Source: Tetragonia tetragonoides (taxonomy: Eukaryota; Streptophyta; Magnoliopsida; Caryophyllales; Aizoaceae). Taken from it: a stretch of DNA of 64,000 nt. This document shows positions 47,118 to 59,159 of the stretch, one piece after another. The stretch is from contig CM076139.1 in the NCBI GenBank assembly GCA_038025085.1, forward strand, positions 18,617,307 through 18,681,306. The letters are read 5' to 3'. How positions within the stretch are numbered: position 1 is the first letter of the stretch; every line of letters starts with the position of its first letter. The position numbers were made by a program, and so were the translations under genes. The notes below the pieces were generated by a model. It was not told the origin of the DNA. It did not search any database and saw only the letters and a program-made list of their open reading frames with translations.

Positions 47118-48162
47118 AGTTTAATGACTCCTTTATCCCCTTCCTTTAATTCTCACAAGTTGTCAAATATTACAAATCCAAGAAATTGAGTAGTAGCTAA
47201 TTTCTCTCTTATATTGATGAGGCAAAAACAAGGAAGAAGCTAATTCCTCTGTCATGAATAAATGATGGAACCACACACCATCAATTCATCTCCTACCTTC
47301 CCATACGTTCAACGTTCGAATCTGAATCTCATCGCTATAGTCCGCCATCTTTCCTGCATTGTGTACAACCAATTTCCATTTTGGTAATGTTTTTTGTATT
47401 TTTCTTTGCGATTGCGAATAGTCATTTGGTATCTACACATCCTCTCTTTGCAAGATAATCCTTCCAAGTTCAATAAGCTTAGTACCATATATTCCTTTAC
47501 ATTGTTTTCTCTGAACAATTATACCAACTTGAATGTTTAAAACTTTTTAATCAAAAACTTACATTGAAAAAAACAATATCTAAAAAGTATAAGAAATTGC
47601 TTTAAAAATTTTGGAAAATTATGAGAATTCACTATGATAAAAAAGAGGGCTTGGGGGTAGATTTGGTGGCACAGGATGGTAGGGAGCAATGCTCAGTACC
47701 CAAAAACCATGGAGTAGACACGCTCAGTGCATAACTTTCATAATGGTAGACGCTTCATGTCGCATCGCTTGTCTTCCTTCGCCCACAAGCCTCTCTCAAA
47801 CAACTACCCACTTAAGAGTTTTATAAGTTTTAGTGCTTTTGACAGGAGTAGACATGTCCAGTGCATAACTTTCATACTAGAGTTTTGAGAGTTTGGAGAA
47901 TTATTTTACAAAAGTTTCACCTCAAACTTTTCAAGTATATTATTAAGTTACACAAAAATATTTTTTCACAAATTGGAGCTATTTAATTTAATTTTAATTT
48001 AAAAAATAGTAAGGCTGAAAAATAAAGAAAATAAAATTAAAAGAATTAGTAATCACTTCAAACAAATTGGGAAAAATTATGAGACCTCATTATAATAGTA
48101 GAGAGGGCTTGGGGGTAGGTTTGGTGGCACGAGGTGGTAAGGAGTCATGTTCGGCACCCAAA
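47118..48162. other. Flank of B1 (unit B), no gene recognised
   Basis: Duplicate of 32985-34027 including the paired GAGGGCTTGGGGGTAG blocks (47645, 48095). Nothing coding recognised. Confidence 0.5.
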
Positions 48163-50356
48163 AAATGTGGATGCCTTCGATGTCCAGTAAGAGGCCCTTT
48201 CAAGCCTAATCAAGGACCCAATAACCTACCATGGGGCCTTCCCATGTCCCCTAACGTTGTCCCATGCGATGTGGTGCGAAAATATCTACGTTCGTTCCGG
48301 GACCTCCTGAAAGCTTAAAACGTGGATTATAGCCTTCGTTTTCGGCTTCCCATGGCTCGGGTGTCATTTTTGCCCAAGCATCTCCGGGGGGGAGGGGGGA
48401 GTCTATCGTGACCTGGAGGACCCTCGATGCTCCGGGAGGGTCATTTGAATCTCCGAACTTTGATATCACCCATGCCTTTTGGTATTCCGACTCTTACACC
48501 AGTGTCTCGTAAAACGCCCTTCCAAACATATCAGAGGCCAAATAAGAAACTCTGAGGGCCTCCCATGTCCTCTATGGATGCTCTATGCGATGTGGTGCGA
48601 AAATATCCACCTTCATTTTGTGGCCTCCCGAAAGCCCAAAAAACATGGATTATAGCCTTCATTTACGGCTTCGTGGAGCTGGGGTGTCATTTTTGCCAAA
48701 ACTTTTTGGGGGGCCTATCATAATCCTATAGGACCTTCGCTGCTGCGAGAAGGTCATCCTGATCATCGAACTTCGATATCAGCCATATGTCTTTGGTATT
48801 CCGAATCTTACACCAATGTCCCGTAAAACGACATTCCGAACCTATCAGGGACCAGATAAGAAATCCCGAAGGCCTCCCATGTCACCTAGGGGTGTTCCGT
48901 GCAATGTGGTGCAAAAAAATCCACCTTCGTTTGGGGCCTCCTGAAAGCCCAAAAACATAGATTATAGCCTTTGTTTTCGTCTTTCCGGGGCATGGGTGAC
49001 ATTTTTGCTCAAACTTCTCCGATGGGTTTATCATGACCCTAGAGGAGCCTCAGTGTCCGGGGAGGGTCATCCGGATCCCTGAACTTCGATATCACCATGT
49101 CTCTGATATTCCGACTCTTACACCAGTGTCCCATTAAACACCCTTCCAACCCTATCAGGGACCAGATTAACGACCCCCAGGGCGTCGCATGTCCCCTAGG
49201 GCTGTTCCGTGCGATGTGCTGCGAAAATATCCACCTTCGTTTTGGGGCTTCCCGAAATCCCAAAAAACGAAGGTTATAACCTTTGTTTTCGGCTTCCCGG
49301 GGCTCGGATGTCATTTTTGCCTAAACTTCTCCGGGGGGTCTATCATGACCCTAGAGGACCCTCAGTGTTGCAAGAGTGTCATTCGGATCCCCGAACTTCG
49401 ATATCACCCATGCCTTTGGTTTTCTAACTCGTATAGTAGTGTCCAGTAAAATGGCCTTCCGAGCCTATCACGGACCAGATAAGCAATCCTGGGGGCATCC
49501 CATGTCCCTTAGGGGGTGTTTCGTGCGATATGGTGCGAAAATATACACCTTCGTTTTGGGGCCTCCCGGAAGCCCAAAAAACGAAGGTTATAGCGTTCGT
49601 TTTCGGCTTTCCGGGGCCTTGGTATCATTTTTGCCCAAATTTGTTCGAGGGATCTATCATGTTCCTAGAGGACTTCGGTTCCTGGTAGGGTTATCTGGAT
49701 CCCCGAACTTCGATATCACCCATGCCTTTGGTATTCCGACTCTTTCAACAATGTCTTGTAAAACGCCCTTCCAAGCCTATTAGGGACACGATAACGAACC
49801 CCGAGTACCTCCCATTTTCTCTGGAGGTGTTCTGTTCAACGTGGTGCGAAAATATCCATCTTCGTCACGGGGCCTCCCGGTAGCCCACAAAACGTAGATT
49901 ATAGGCTTCGTTTTTGGCTTTCAGGGGCCCGGGTGCCATTTTCCCAAACTTATCTGGGGGGTCTATCATGATCCTGGAGTACCCTCGGTGCCTCGGGAGA
50001 GACATCCAAATCTCCGAACTTCAATATCACCCATGACTTCGGTGTTCCGGCCCTTATATTTGTGTCCCGTAAAAACGCCCTTATAAGCCTATTAGAGACC
50101 CGATAACGGACCCTGTGGTCCTCTTATGTTCTCTAAGGGTGTCCCGTGCGATATGGTGCGAAAATATACGCCTTCATTCTGGGCCTCCCAAAAGCCCAAA
50201 AAAGGTGGATTAATAGCCTTTGATTTTCGGCTTTCTGGGCCCCGATTTCCGTTTTTGCCCAAACTACTCCGGGGGGTCTATAGTCACAGTAGAGGACCTC
50301 CGAAGCCTAGAGACGGTCATCCGGTCCCCAAACTCCGATTTCACCTATGATACATG
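48163..50356. repeat. Satellite array, about 312-bp monomer, seven copies (unit B)
   Basis: Same monomer number and order as 34028-36222. Neighbouring monomers within one array differ far more than matching monomers between the arrays, so the array existed before the duplication and has not been homogenised since. Confidence 0.9.
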
Positions 50357-50459
50357 GGCGCTGGGACATGGACCACCCAGATTTTGTTTCAATAATTTTT
50401 TGATGTACTTAGTTCATTTCGTTCCATTGTCTACTATGACAATAACTTTGGTAGAAGAG

Positions 50460-51640
50460 CTGTATGATAGAGTATTCTCAAGTTTGTTAATAAAAGGCTA
50501 ATAATTATTTCGTAAGCACTCATTCAAATACATATCGCAGTTTACAGTATGACTAATTATAATAAGTAGAACTATAATGCAACAAACAATGTCATTTAGG
50601 GGTAAATACCTCTAACTTTTAAAGAGGCAACGTAAGGCAATGAATGATATACTTTTTTTACAAAAAAGTTAGAAGCAAGAAACCCATCAAAAACATTACA
50701 TTTAAAAATAAAAATAAAAAACCAAAAAAACTGAAAATCCCACACTAATTTAACTAGTAAAAGTGATAGTGAATTTAGGTCAAGACATGGGCCTTATAAT
50801 TGGATAGGCCAAAACCTGTAGATTATATATACAAGTTATCCAAAGGCCCGTTTACAAGCCCACAATCAAGGTTTAAGGATTTTAATTTTAGGATTAGTTA
50901 ATATTAGAGCTGATTATGGACGGAACGACCAGAAAAACTCGACTCGCAATTTGGGTCGGTATGAACAAGATTTTTGGAAAAAAATTATTTAATCGGCGGG
51001 CTTAGCAGACCAATTCGTTTAAATAAATGGGCGAATAAGGACAATACAAAATGACCCATGGACGGGCTTGTCCGGCCCCTTCCATGTTTTTTACTTAAAA
51101 TTTGTGAGTTTTTGTTTGTTTGTTTGTTTGTTTGTTTGTTTGTTTTTGTGTTGTTAAGACTTATTTTGGGTGAGAAAATATCAGATCATGATTATGTAGA
51201 GTATTACACTTGATTTTGGAGTTAGGTAGCATATTAATAGCAAAATTACTTATTGCAAACAAAGAAAAACTCTTAAAATTTAATTGAAAAATAGTTTTTT
51301 ACCGTCACGTTTGCCCACGGCCACGGGTAAGCCCGACCCGTATATAGGCGGGCCATGGAAATAATTTTGACCCGTAGCGGATAAGGACAACAAGTTTTAG
51401 GCTCGTTGGACAAATGTTTCATCAAACGCCCGATCAATATCTAATCCGAGCCCATAAATAATCACCTCTATTTACTATCAAGGGCCTTAAACCATCAGGG
51501 TTGAAAAAAATAAAATGTCTTAATTTACTGACGCAAGAAGTCTCAACGTACCAGAAATTTGTTTCCCCTGTGCTTTTTGATCGCCGATGCGTATGGAGTA
51601 GCATAACAAAGTCTAGTTGGAATAGCTTGCCAGGTCTAGC
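50460..51640. repeat. Single copy of the 1.18-kb segment doubled in unit A
   Basis: Matches both 36341-37510 and 37517-38660. The (GTTT)n run at 51112-51147 is longer than in unit A. AT-rich, no gene recognised. Confidence 0.8.
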
Positions 51641-51811
51641 GGGAGTTGTCCTCTGGTGACATTAATGTCCACCCGTATTTGATTCCTGCTAGGAGCTCCC
51701 CACCCCTGAACATAGAGCAGGAAGGGCTGGTCAGAGTGGTCACCCCTCCAGACTAAAAAACAGGAGAAAAGAAAATAGCTTAATACTTGGTCTCATTTAG
51801 TGATGAATTAA

Positions 51812-53765
51812 TGTTGGAAAATTTTACGATGGTCCATCCATACAAGTTCGAGATAAATATATATATCAAAAAGTAAGAAAGACAACACAACAAGTTTAAC
51901 GTGGTTCGACCCCAATTCAATGGTCTACGTCCACGAAGCACTCCATCCCATGGCTTAAGCACACTATGTGTTTTCCTTGACGTCCCCCTCCATGGGATGC
52001 GTCCCCCTTAGATGGTGACTCACTCTCTCTCTTGCTCATTTAAAGCATGAGCTCACATATATATATGATGTCCAACCCTAGCCTATAACACTCCTTATAT
52101 AGGCAAAGTATTCCTAACCCTAAAACCACTAGGCTAAGGAATACATCTTTTAGGATACTAGTTTCCTAGTTACACAATAACACCTACATATTATCCTACT
52201 CAAATAGGTAATTACATGCCAATAGAAAATCCCTCATGATATCCTAAAAGATCCCAAAAGATAATGGGAGAAAATCTCTCAAAAGCAAACAAGCCAAACC
52301 TCCGTTCGTTGGCTCGGATGGGATCGCATGGTCGTGTAGATTTTCCTTCACAAAGTTGCCCGGTCGTGCGGCGTTGACAGCCCCTTGATGTCAGCTCCGC
52401 ATGACCATGCAACAATACACTTCCAAATCCGCCCGACCATGTGTACTCCACTTTTCCTCCTTTAGCTTTGCAGACTTGTCCCGTTATTCCCGATACCTCC
52501 CGAACTATGTTGAGTTTGCTCCAACAATCCTCCTCTCAAACCCAACACACCTTGGAACCTCGAATCATGTTGAAAATGATCTAACAATCCTCCTATCAAG
52601 CCCAACACGCTTCCACACATCATCCCTCCGATGACGAAGCCTCCTCTTGAACTCGAACCCTTCTTCTCTTTTAACCTCGAGTATGAAGTGATTCACCTCG
52701 TTCCTTTGGCTCTTCCACCATGTAGTTTTTAAGGAAAAACCACAAACCCTCCTCTTGTTGTCTTCAAACTATTGCACCCACGGAACCAATTTCATTGGTC
52801 TCTCGAACTTGCCATCATAAAAAAACCCTCCCTTCAATTGAACGAATTTGGAACATCATGAACTCATCAACGGATCCTACAAAGCGGCCAGCTTTCATAG
52901 GCATCTAGACTAACTAAAGGTGTCCCCAAACGATGCAGCTCACCATCACGTCCAAAATCAATCTCCCACGGGATCTTCACCAAGATCGTAACCCTCAGCT
53001 CTAATACCACTTGTTGGGGTATTTTACGATGGTCCATCCATACAAGTTCGAGATAAACATATGTCAATAAGTAAGAAAGACAATACAACAAGTTTAACGT
53101 GGTTCGGCCCCAATTCAATGGCCTACGTCCACGAACCTCATATATATGTATTATTAATTAATCAATCACATAACTAATTATACATGGCTTAAGCACACTA
53201 TGTGTTTCCCTTGACATCCCCCTCCATGGGGTGCGTCCCCCTTACATGGTGACTCACTCTCTCTCTCTTCCTCCCTTAAAGCATGAGCTCACATATATGA
53301 TGTCCAACCGTAGCCTATAACGCTAACGCTCCTTATATAGGCAAAGTATTCCTAACCCTAAAACCACTAGGCTAAGGAATACATCTTTTAGGATACTAGT
53401 TTCCTAGTTACACAATAACACATAGATATTATTCTACTCAAACAGGTAATTACATGCCAATAGAAAATCTCCCATAATATCGTAAAAGATCCCCAAAAGA
53501 TAATGGGAGAAAATCTCCCAAAAGCAAACAAGCCAAATCGCCGTTCGTTGGCTCGGATGGGACCGCATGGTCGTGCAGATTTTCCCTCACAAAGTTGCCC
53601 GGTCGTGCGGCATTGACAGCCCCTTGCTGTCAGCTTCGCATGACCATGCAACAATACACTTCCAAATCCGCCCGATCATGTGTACTCCACTTTTCCTCCT
53701 TTAGCTTTGCGGACTTGTCCCGTTATTCCCGATACCTCCCGAACTATGTTGAGTTTGCTCCAACA
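51812..53765 (-). mobile_element. Short non-autonomous Ty1/copia element (unit B)
   Basis: Duplicate of 38842-40826. LTRs 51812-52526 and 53012-53765; perfect target duplication ATTAA (51807-51811 and 53766-53770). Primer-binding site mutated (see unit A entry). Confidence 0.85.
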
Positions 53766-53808
53766 ATTAAAGTTTACAAAAACATAGTATGAGGCTCTCT
53801 CTAACAAG

Positions 53809-53844
53809 CATGACGTCATGTTGATGTCATGTTTGTCTATAAGA
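53809..53844 (+). promoter_or_regulatory. Promoter-like CATGACGTCATG plus TATAAGA (unit B)
   Basis: Perfect palindrome 53809-53820 with core TGACGTCA, followed 18 bp later by TATAAGAGGGGCC. No gene was recognised in the 500 bp downstream. Confidence 0.35.
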
Positions 53845-53855
53845 GGGGCCTCGCC

Positions 53856-54426
53856 TTAGGCGACTTCATACAAGATGAGTCAAGATTTTTGGATTGATAT
53901 TAAGTCCAATAACGACTGCCAAACCGAAAAGATTACTAGTGGGTCATGTACTTAATGCACAAACCAATGGAAGGCATATTGTTAGAGCTTACGGCAAGTA
54001 AAATGAATTGAAGGTTACATATAGAGTTCTAATCAACTTAACTACGTGATCATGTTTTGCCATGTCTCACTTGATTATATGCGGTTCCGATCCCTTGTCG
54101 CACCTTCAAGAGTGCCCCAAAGGCTAAAATCTAGCTAAGGTCACAAAAATTATCCAATTTCCAGTGTCATTTGCGCGCAACAAGAGAGTGAGCTACGTCA
54201 AGGAATTTGAAATTATCTTATATTTTCAAGTTTATTTTCGGAGATTCACCATTTGGTGAGATAAAATTTATTGTAATTCATTATTTGAGGGTAAGATATT
54301 TTGAGTGATATTCTAGGGACAACTTTTTTTCTAATAATCCTACTAGTTTTCCATATAAAAATTCATTTGCCTTTATATATTTAATATTTTCAGCAATTGT
54401 ATTTTAGTCCGTTTTAGTCACACAAA
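53856..54426. other. Original right flank of the duplication, no gene recognised
   Basis: AT-rich DNA, present once in the window. No conserved frame or element end was recognised. Confidence 0.4.
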
Positions 54427-54772
54427 GAGCCTATTTGGGAGTTGGAGAATGGAGGGGAATGAGGGGGAAATAAAAAGTTCTCCTTATTTGTAAGTTTTTC
54501 TAAAGAGGGGAAGGGAAGGGAATGAAGGGCAACGGTTCCCCTCCATTAACTCAATTTTTGTTCCCCCCAAATTGGGGGGAATGGAGGGGAAGGGGAATTT
54601 TTAAGTGACAATAGTCGGTTCCCCTACATTCGCCTCTCTTCTCCTCACTTAAACTCCCAAACAAGGTTAATTATTTCACCTTCATTCTCCTCCCTTCCCT
54701 TCCCTTCCCTTCCCCTCCCCCTCATTTCCTTCCCTTCCCTTCTCTTCCCACCCAAAACTTCCAAACAGGCTC
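54427..54772. mobile_element. Candidate MITE, 346 bp
   Basis: Ends GAGCCTATTTGGGAGTT and, on the other strand, GAGCCTGTTTGGAAGTT form imperfect terminal inverted repeats of about 17 bp. The inside is purine-rich on the left (GGAGGGGAATGAGGGG) and pyrimidine-rich on the right, so it can fold on itself. The neighbouring AAA on both sides could be a 3-bp target duplication but is too short to be sure. Superfamily not assigned. Confidence 0.6.
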
Positions 54773-56785
54773 AAAGAGTGAAAAAATTATTCCACATTTT
54801 TTATCCGTCTTTTCCCAATAAGTAGAACTACTTGTTGATTTAGATGAGAGAGATGCATAGGGGCTGATCAACACTGGTGCACCAGACTACCAGTGGCTTT
54901 TGCCACCAGTTTTTCTTAAAAAACTTTTTTACATTTTAATATTAATAGAAAAAATAGTTTTATCAAAAAAGTAAAAGACTACTAAAAACCCCCAATATTT
55001 TAATTGTGTCACCACAGTATTATTTTTCTACGTACATCCGCCACTGAACAGGCACTGAAATTTTTTAGTTGCACTCCAGTAAAAACTTAAACGACTATTC
55101 TTTGAATCGAGTCCTAATTCACTTGATCATGGCTGTCTAATGGCAGCTTTAAACTGCAGATATGTTATATATAGTTGCATGCTTAATTCAATTGTCTCCT
55201 TCCTCAATCATCTTCTTAAAATAACAGGTCACTTTCTCTCTTTCTGTCTCTCTCTTTCACCACCTCGATCACTATCACCATATTACCAATTTCTTTTCTT
55301 TTTTTTTTGAGGGGATAACAATTTAATTTACTTCTTAATTTACCGTTTTCCTCATCACGCTAGTTCACAAACACTACCTTTTGGATTTTATTTATTAAAT
55401 ACTGTCCAGTAGACTTTTAAGTAACAAATGACAAAATACACAAGTAGATTCAATATCCATATATTAGGCTAGTGTTAGGGAATATGCTAGCAGGGAGTGA
55501 CCTATTTTTTTTGTCGTTCTCAGATTCTTTCATTTAATATATTTCACTGTTTTTTCTTAAATATTTTTCCTTACTTTAAGTCATTAATTCACTAACTATC
55601 AAAACATTATCTCTCCATCTTGTGATACTTGTGGGTAGAGATAGCACTGGACACGGTTAACAGTAGCACGAGGTACGATAAGACCGAGCACGCTTTTTAC
55701 ACGGCACGGGCACGCACGATAACTGTACAGTAGAATACGGTACTGTTACAAAGCATGAAGGTACGGCGCGAAGCCATCTTTACTTGTGGGTGAGAATAAT
55801 GTCAAGTTTAAAAGATTAACTTTTAAGGGTTGTATCACTTGTATGTATGTCTCTTAAAAAGATGCTTAGAGGTCCACACGTGGAGGATAATACACTGCAC
55901 ATAAGTTCAGTGAAGTTTCATTCTAATTAAAACCAATAGTGCTAATTTCCTCTGTTTCATTCTTTTAATATAGGACACTTAATATGTAGCTTATTCTCTT
56001 AACACAAGGCCACTGTCAAGAATTTTGCTAACGAAACAAGCTTACATCTTCAATTAAGAATCATTGTTATTGTAGTCTTTGTAGATGTGTGACTTTTCTC
56101 ATCAATGATAAATATCCTTTCACAAAAAAAAAAATAATAATAAAATAAAAAAATAAAAAAAAAAACTGATTACATTAAGCATATAATTTATATGCTGTGC
56201 AAACCGACATTCTCTTAACTTATGATTTTAATTATGAGCAAAATTACAAACGTGCGTTGTCATAAGTCTTAAATATATTATTCATGTCTTTATGTGATTG
56301 GATCCATTTTCTTTTTTTTTTTTGGAGGGGATGTGATTGGATCCTTCTTCATGTCACTATCAGTGGAATGCCAGCCATGCCAATGAGCTGCAATGGAGGC
56401 TGATCAATTATAATTTATAAAAGGCTAGAGCACACTACAACAACACTAGCCTACAGGGAAAAAGAAGCCAAAATTTGTAATAAATATGGACTGACTTCTG
56501 AATTTGGACTGATAAATTTTAATTTTTTTTGGCGAGTAAGAATAATAAAAGAACTCAATGCAACTTTTTACCGAAAGCCATTATTATTATTAATAATTGT
56601 GAAGTTTGTGGTGGATAAAGCAGTGGATTATCTTCCATTCATTCCAGCAACAAGTATCAATGACTTAGAATGAGTCTTATTATCCTTAAAAAGAATGACT
56701 TCCTTACAATTTATAAAAAAAAAAAAAAAAAGTTAATAATAATTGCTTCATTCTGCCAAGATGTTGGCAATAATATAATGTTGAT
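54773..56785. other. Intergenic DNA, no gene recognised
   Basis: AT-rich, with a CT-rich stretch (55220-55262), an A-rich run (56125-56165) and a GCACGG-rich patch (55655-55750). TATAAAAGG at 56416 followed by an ACACTACAACAACAC leader-like run could be a promoter, but no frame follows. Confidence 0.4.
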
Positions 56786-56792
56786 ATAATGT

Positions 56793-57681
56793 AGGAAAAA
56801 TGGATGTGAATAATCTCACATTTGGGCGGTCGTACAAGAATAATCCCACAAATGATTTTAGCCCAAAATAATCCCAAATATCAACAGCGTTAACGCAGGT
56901 GCATTAAATGAAAAAGAAGTTAACATTCCGTTAACTTTTCCTTCTTCACCACTCACTAACCCTTCTCTCTCCTCTCTATTACCGCCATTAATGGCGAAAG
57001 GCGAAGCTCAATGATGACGAAAATCGAGCTCAAGTGCTCAACGCCGCAAATATGTCCACCTCGGTGCTTCACTCGATTTCGAACGAGCTAGGAATTACTA
57101 TGGGACAACCAATTATCTCTCTTTGCTGATCAATTCAAGCCATTTCAGCTCGATGATGTACAGGATTTTCACCAGATTGCTTCCCCTGACAGGTTCATCT
57201 CTATTTCTAGCTTTGTCTATTTTACTAACAGTTTTTAAGAAATCTAAGATTGATGGGTTACTTGTGGTTGTGGGTGTTGAAGATTATTCAATTATCTTTT
57301 GGAATATGGATATGATACTTGTACATCGCATACAACAGAAATTGACCTTGACCAAGAATGTAACTTTATTAATATAGCTAACCCAAATTGAATATAAACT
57401 TTGTCTAATGTTGATAGGCTTAGGTGGGCATATCACCGGGTCAAGCTCGATTTTCGCCGCCATCAAGTTTTGTTTTTCGCCATTAATGGCGATAATAGAC
57501 ATGAGAGAGAAAGGTGAGTGGATGGGGAAGATGGAGGAGTTAACGGAAAGTTAACTCTGTCTACATTTAATCCACTCATATTAACATAGTTAATGTTTGA
57601 GATTATTTTGAGCTAAAGTCATTTGTGAGATTATTCTCGTACAACCGCCCAAATATGAGATTATTCACGTCCATTTTTCCT
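56793..57681. mobile_element. Foldback DNA transposon with 204-bp terminal inverted repeats
   Basis: Left arm 56793-56996 and right arm 57478-57681 are inverted copies of each other (AGGAAAAATGGATGTGAATA at the left end). The arms end in the perfect palindrome CGCCATTAATGGCG. A 7-bp direct repeat ATAATGT flanks the element (56786-56792, 57682-57688). The 480-bp centre has coding-like sequence but no transposase. Long arms suggest a MULE-type non-autonomous element; 7 bp is short of the usual 8-10. Confidence 0.8.
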
Positions 57682-57688
57682 ATAATGT

Positions 57689-58268
57689 AATAATCAACTC
57701 AATGATACAGAATACTACTCCATGTAACACTAGGATAATGTTGTAAGTGGCAGGAAACAAGGGAACCCAAAAAGCCCTAAAGTGGTATTAACCATCCATT
57801 ATCGGCCATAATGTATTGATTTAAATCAATTAACATGTTATTGCTTTGCCTCTTTCCAGTTGACCATTACAATAAAAGGAGCTAAAGTGGTGAAATATAT
57901 TATATTTGTAAAGACGACAAAAAATATTGGCAGTAGACACTACGTTATTAAGCTACGTTATCAATTGGTTTTAGGATAGAATCTTATTGGATTTATGTGC
58001 AGTCTACTCTCCTCCATATACGGGCCTGCAGGCGATAGGCTCATCGAAGATTTAATATGGTATCAGAATCAATTCATTCCTGAGGACCTAACCACAAACT
58101 TACGCTTCGCCAGTGGCGGACACTTATTTATCCGCCACCGGACAACCTCAAACATACCATACCAATTGAATCTTTTTTTCTTTTCCTTTGTCACGAAAAA
58201 CACCTCATCAAACAAAAGCTTTGCATCAAACAAAAGCTAGAGGATGAATAAGGAGGGGTGAGATAATT
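57689..58268. other. Intergenic DNA with copia-like primer-binding site
   Basis: TGGTATCAGAATC at 58058-58070 resembles a copia primer-binding site, but the sequence before it does not match the LTR at 58854. No gene recognised. Confidence 0.35.
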
Positions 58269-58562
58269 GATCATTACGTTGTATTAGGGCTTCCATCAGG
58301 AGAAGAAGGAAGAAGGCTAAGCTTAAAGGAGATAACAAAGGCATACAAGCGTAAACGGGTAGTATTGTATCCAGATAAGAGGCCCGGTGATACCAATGTT
58401 GCAACCGCTGAATTCCAGCAACTCCAATCATCTTACCAGATACTTCTTGATGAGAAACTAAGGAACAAGTTTGATCAACATAATATTATTAATAATAATT
58501 ATAATTATAAGCAGCAGCGAAAGGAGGATGATGATCAAGATCATAACAAGAGCAACAACTAA
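58269..58562 (+). pseudogene. J-domain (DnaJ/HSP40) gene fragment, HPD motif changed to YPD
   Basis: 97 codons starting DHYVVLGLP, then a SLKEITKAYKRKRVVLYPDKRPG helix II-loop, AEFQQLQSSYQILLDEKLRNKFD helices III-IV, and an Asn/Gln/Lys/Asp-rich tail ending at TAA 58560. The fold order is that of a J-domain, which stimulates Hsp70 ATPase through His-Pro-Asp; here the His codon reads TAT (58366-58371 region), so Hsp70 stimulation should be lost. No in-frame ATG precedes the domain and a TGA lies 10 codons upstream, so the start is missing. A CAA repeat that would encode polyglutamine follows in another frame (58563-58697), pointing to a shift in a once longer Q-rich protein. No introns are seen; a retro-copy or transduced fragment is possible. 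Confidence 0.7.
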
Positions 58563-58656
58563 GGCAGCAACAACAACAGCAAATACAGCAACAGTTACAA
58601 CAACAGTTACAACACCAATCATTACAGCAATCACAACAGTCTCAGCAACATCAGAC

Positions 58657-58697
<41 letters not shown>
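58563..58697 (+). repeat. CAA/CAG-rich repeat
   Basis: Irregular CAA, CAG and TTA triplets, becoming pure (CAA)n at 58659-58697. In one plus frame it reads mostly Gln with some Leu, His and Ser, so it probably coded for a Q-rich tail of the neighbouring J-domain protein. Confidence 0.8.
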
Positions 58698-58698
<1 letters not shown>

Positions 58699-58853
58699 GT
58701 TCTAGATATATTAAGACTATGAAACTATTTTAGTTAGTCATTAATTAAGGACTTTAGTATTTTCCATAGTCGAGATATATATCCTTTTCAACAGTTCTCC
58801 TATCTTACATCCAAGTTGCGCATTCGAGATTTTTGTGCTCCAACTTGAGGGGG

Positions 58854-59103
58854 TGTATTAAGACTATGGAATTAGTTTAGTTATTCCTTAATTGAGGACT
58901 CTAGTATTTTTCATAGTCTAGATATATATCGTTTCCATATTCAATTCAGTCTTCTAGTATAACATGTATTAGGAGTCTAGATATATATCGCTTCCATATT
59001 AATTTCAATCTCCTAGTATAACATGTATTAGGATTCTATATCTCTGTCAAACTCTTGTGTTATAAATGGCTTTGCTAATCATCAATAAAAAAAACGGTTC
59101 ACA
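58854..59103 (+). mobile_element. Copia-type LTR fragment with upstream polypurine tract
   Basis: CAACTTGAGGGGG (58841-58853) followed by TGTATTAAGAC is the usual polypurine tract/LTR border of many plant copia elements. The LTR has repeated CTAGATATATATCG blocks and TATAAATGG near 59062. Its first 80 bases recur just upstream (58707-58787). The right end near 59103 is not firmly placed. Confidence 0.55.
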
Positions 59104-59130
59104 ATCATAAATTTAACATACGTCAATCTC

Positions 59131-59157
59131 ATTATTATTATTATTATTATTATTATT
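59131..59157. repeat. (ATT)n microsatellite
   Basis: Nine units of ATT. Confidence 0.9.
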
Positions 59158-59159
59158 TA

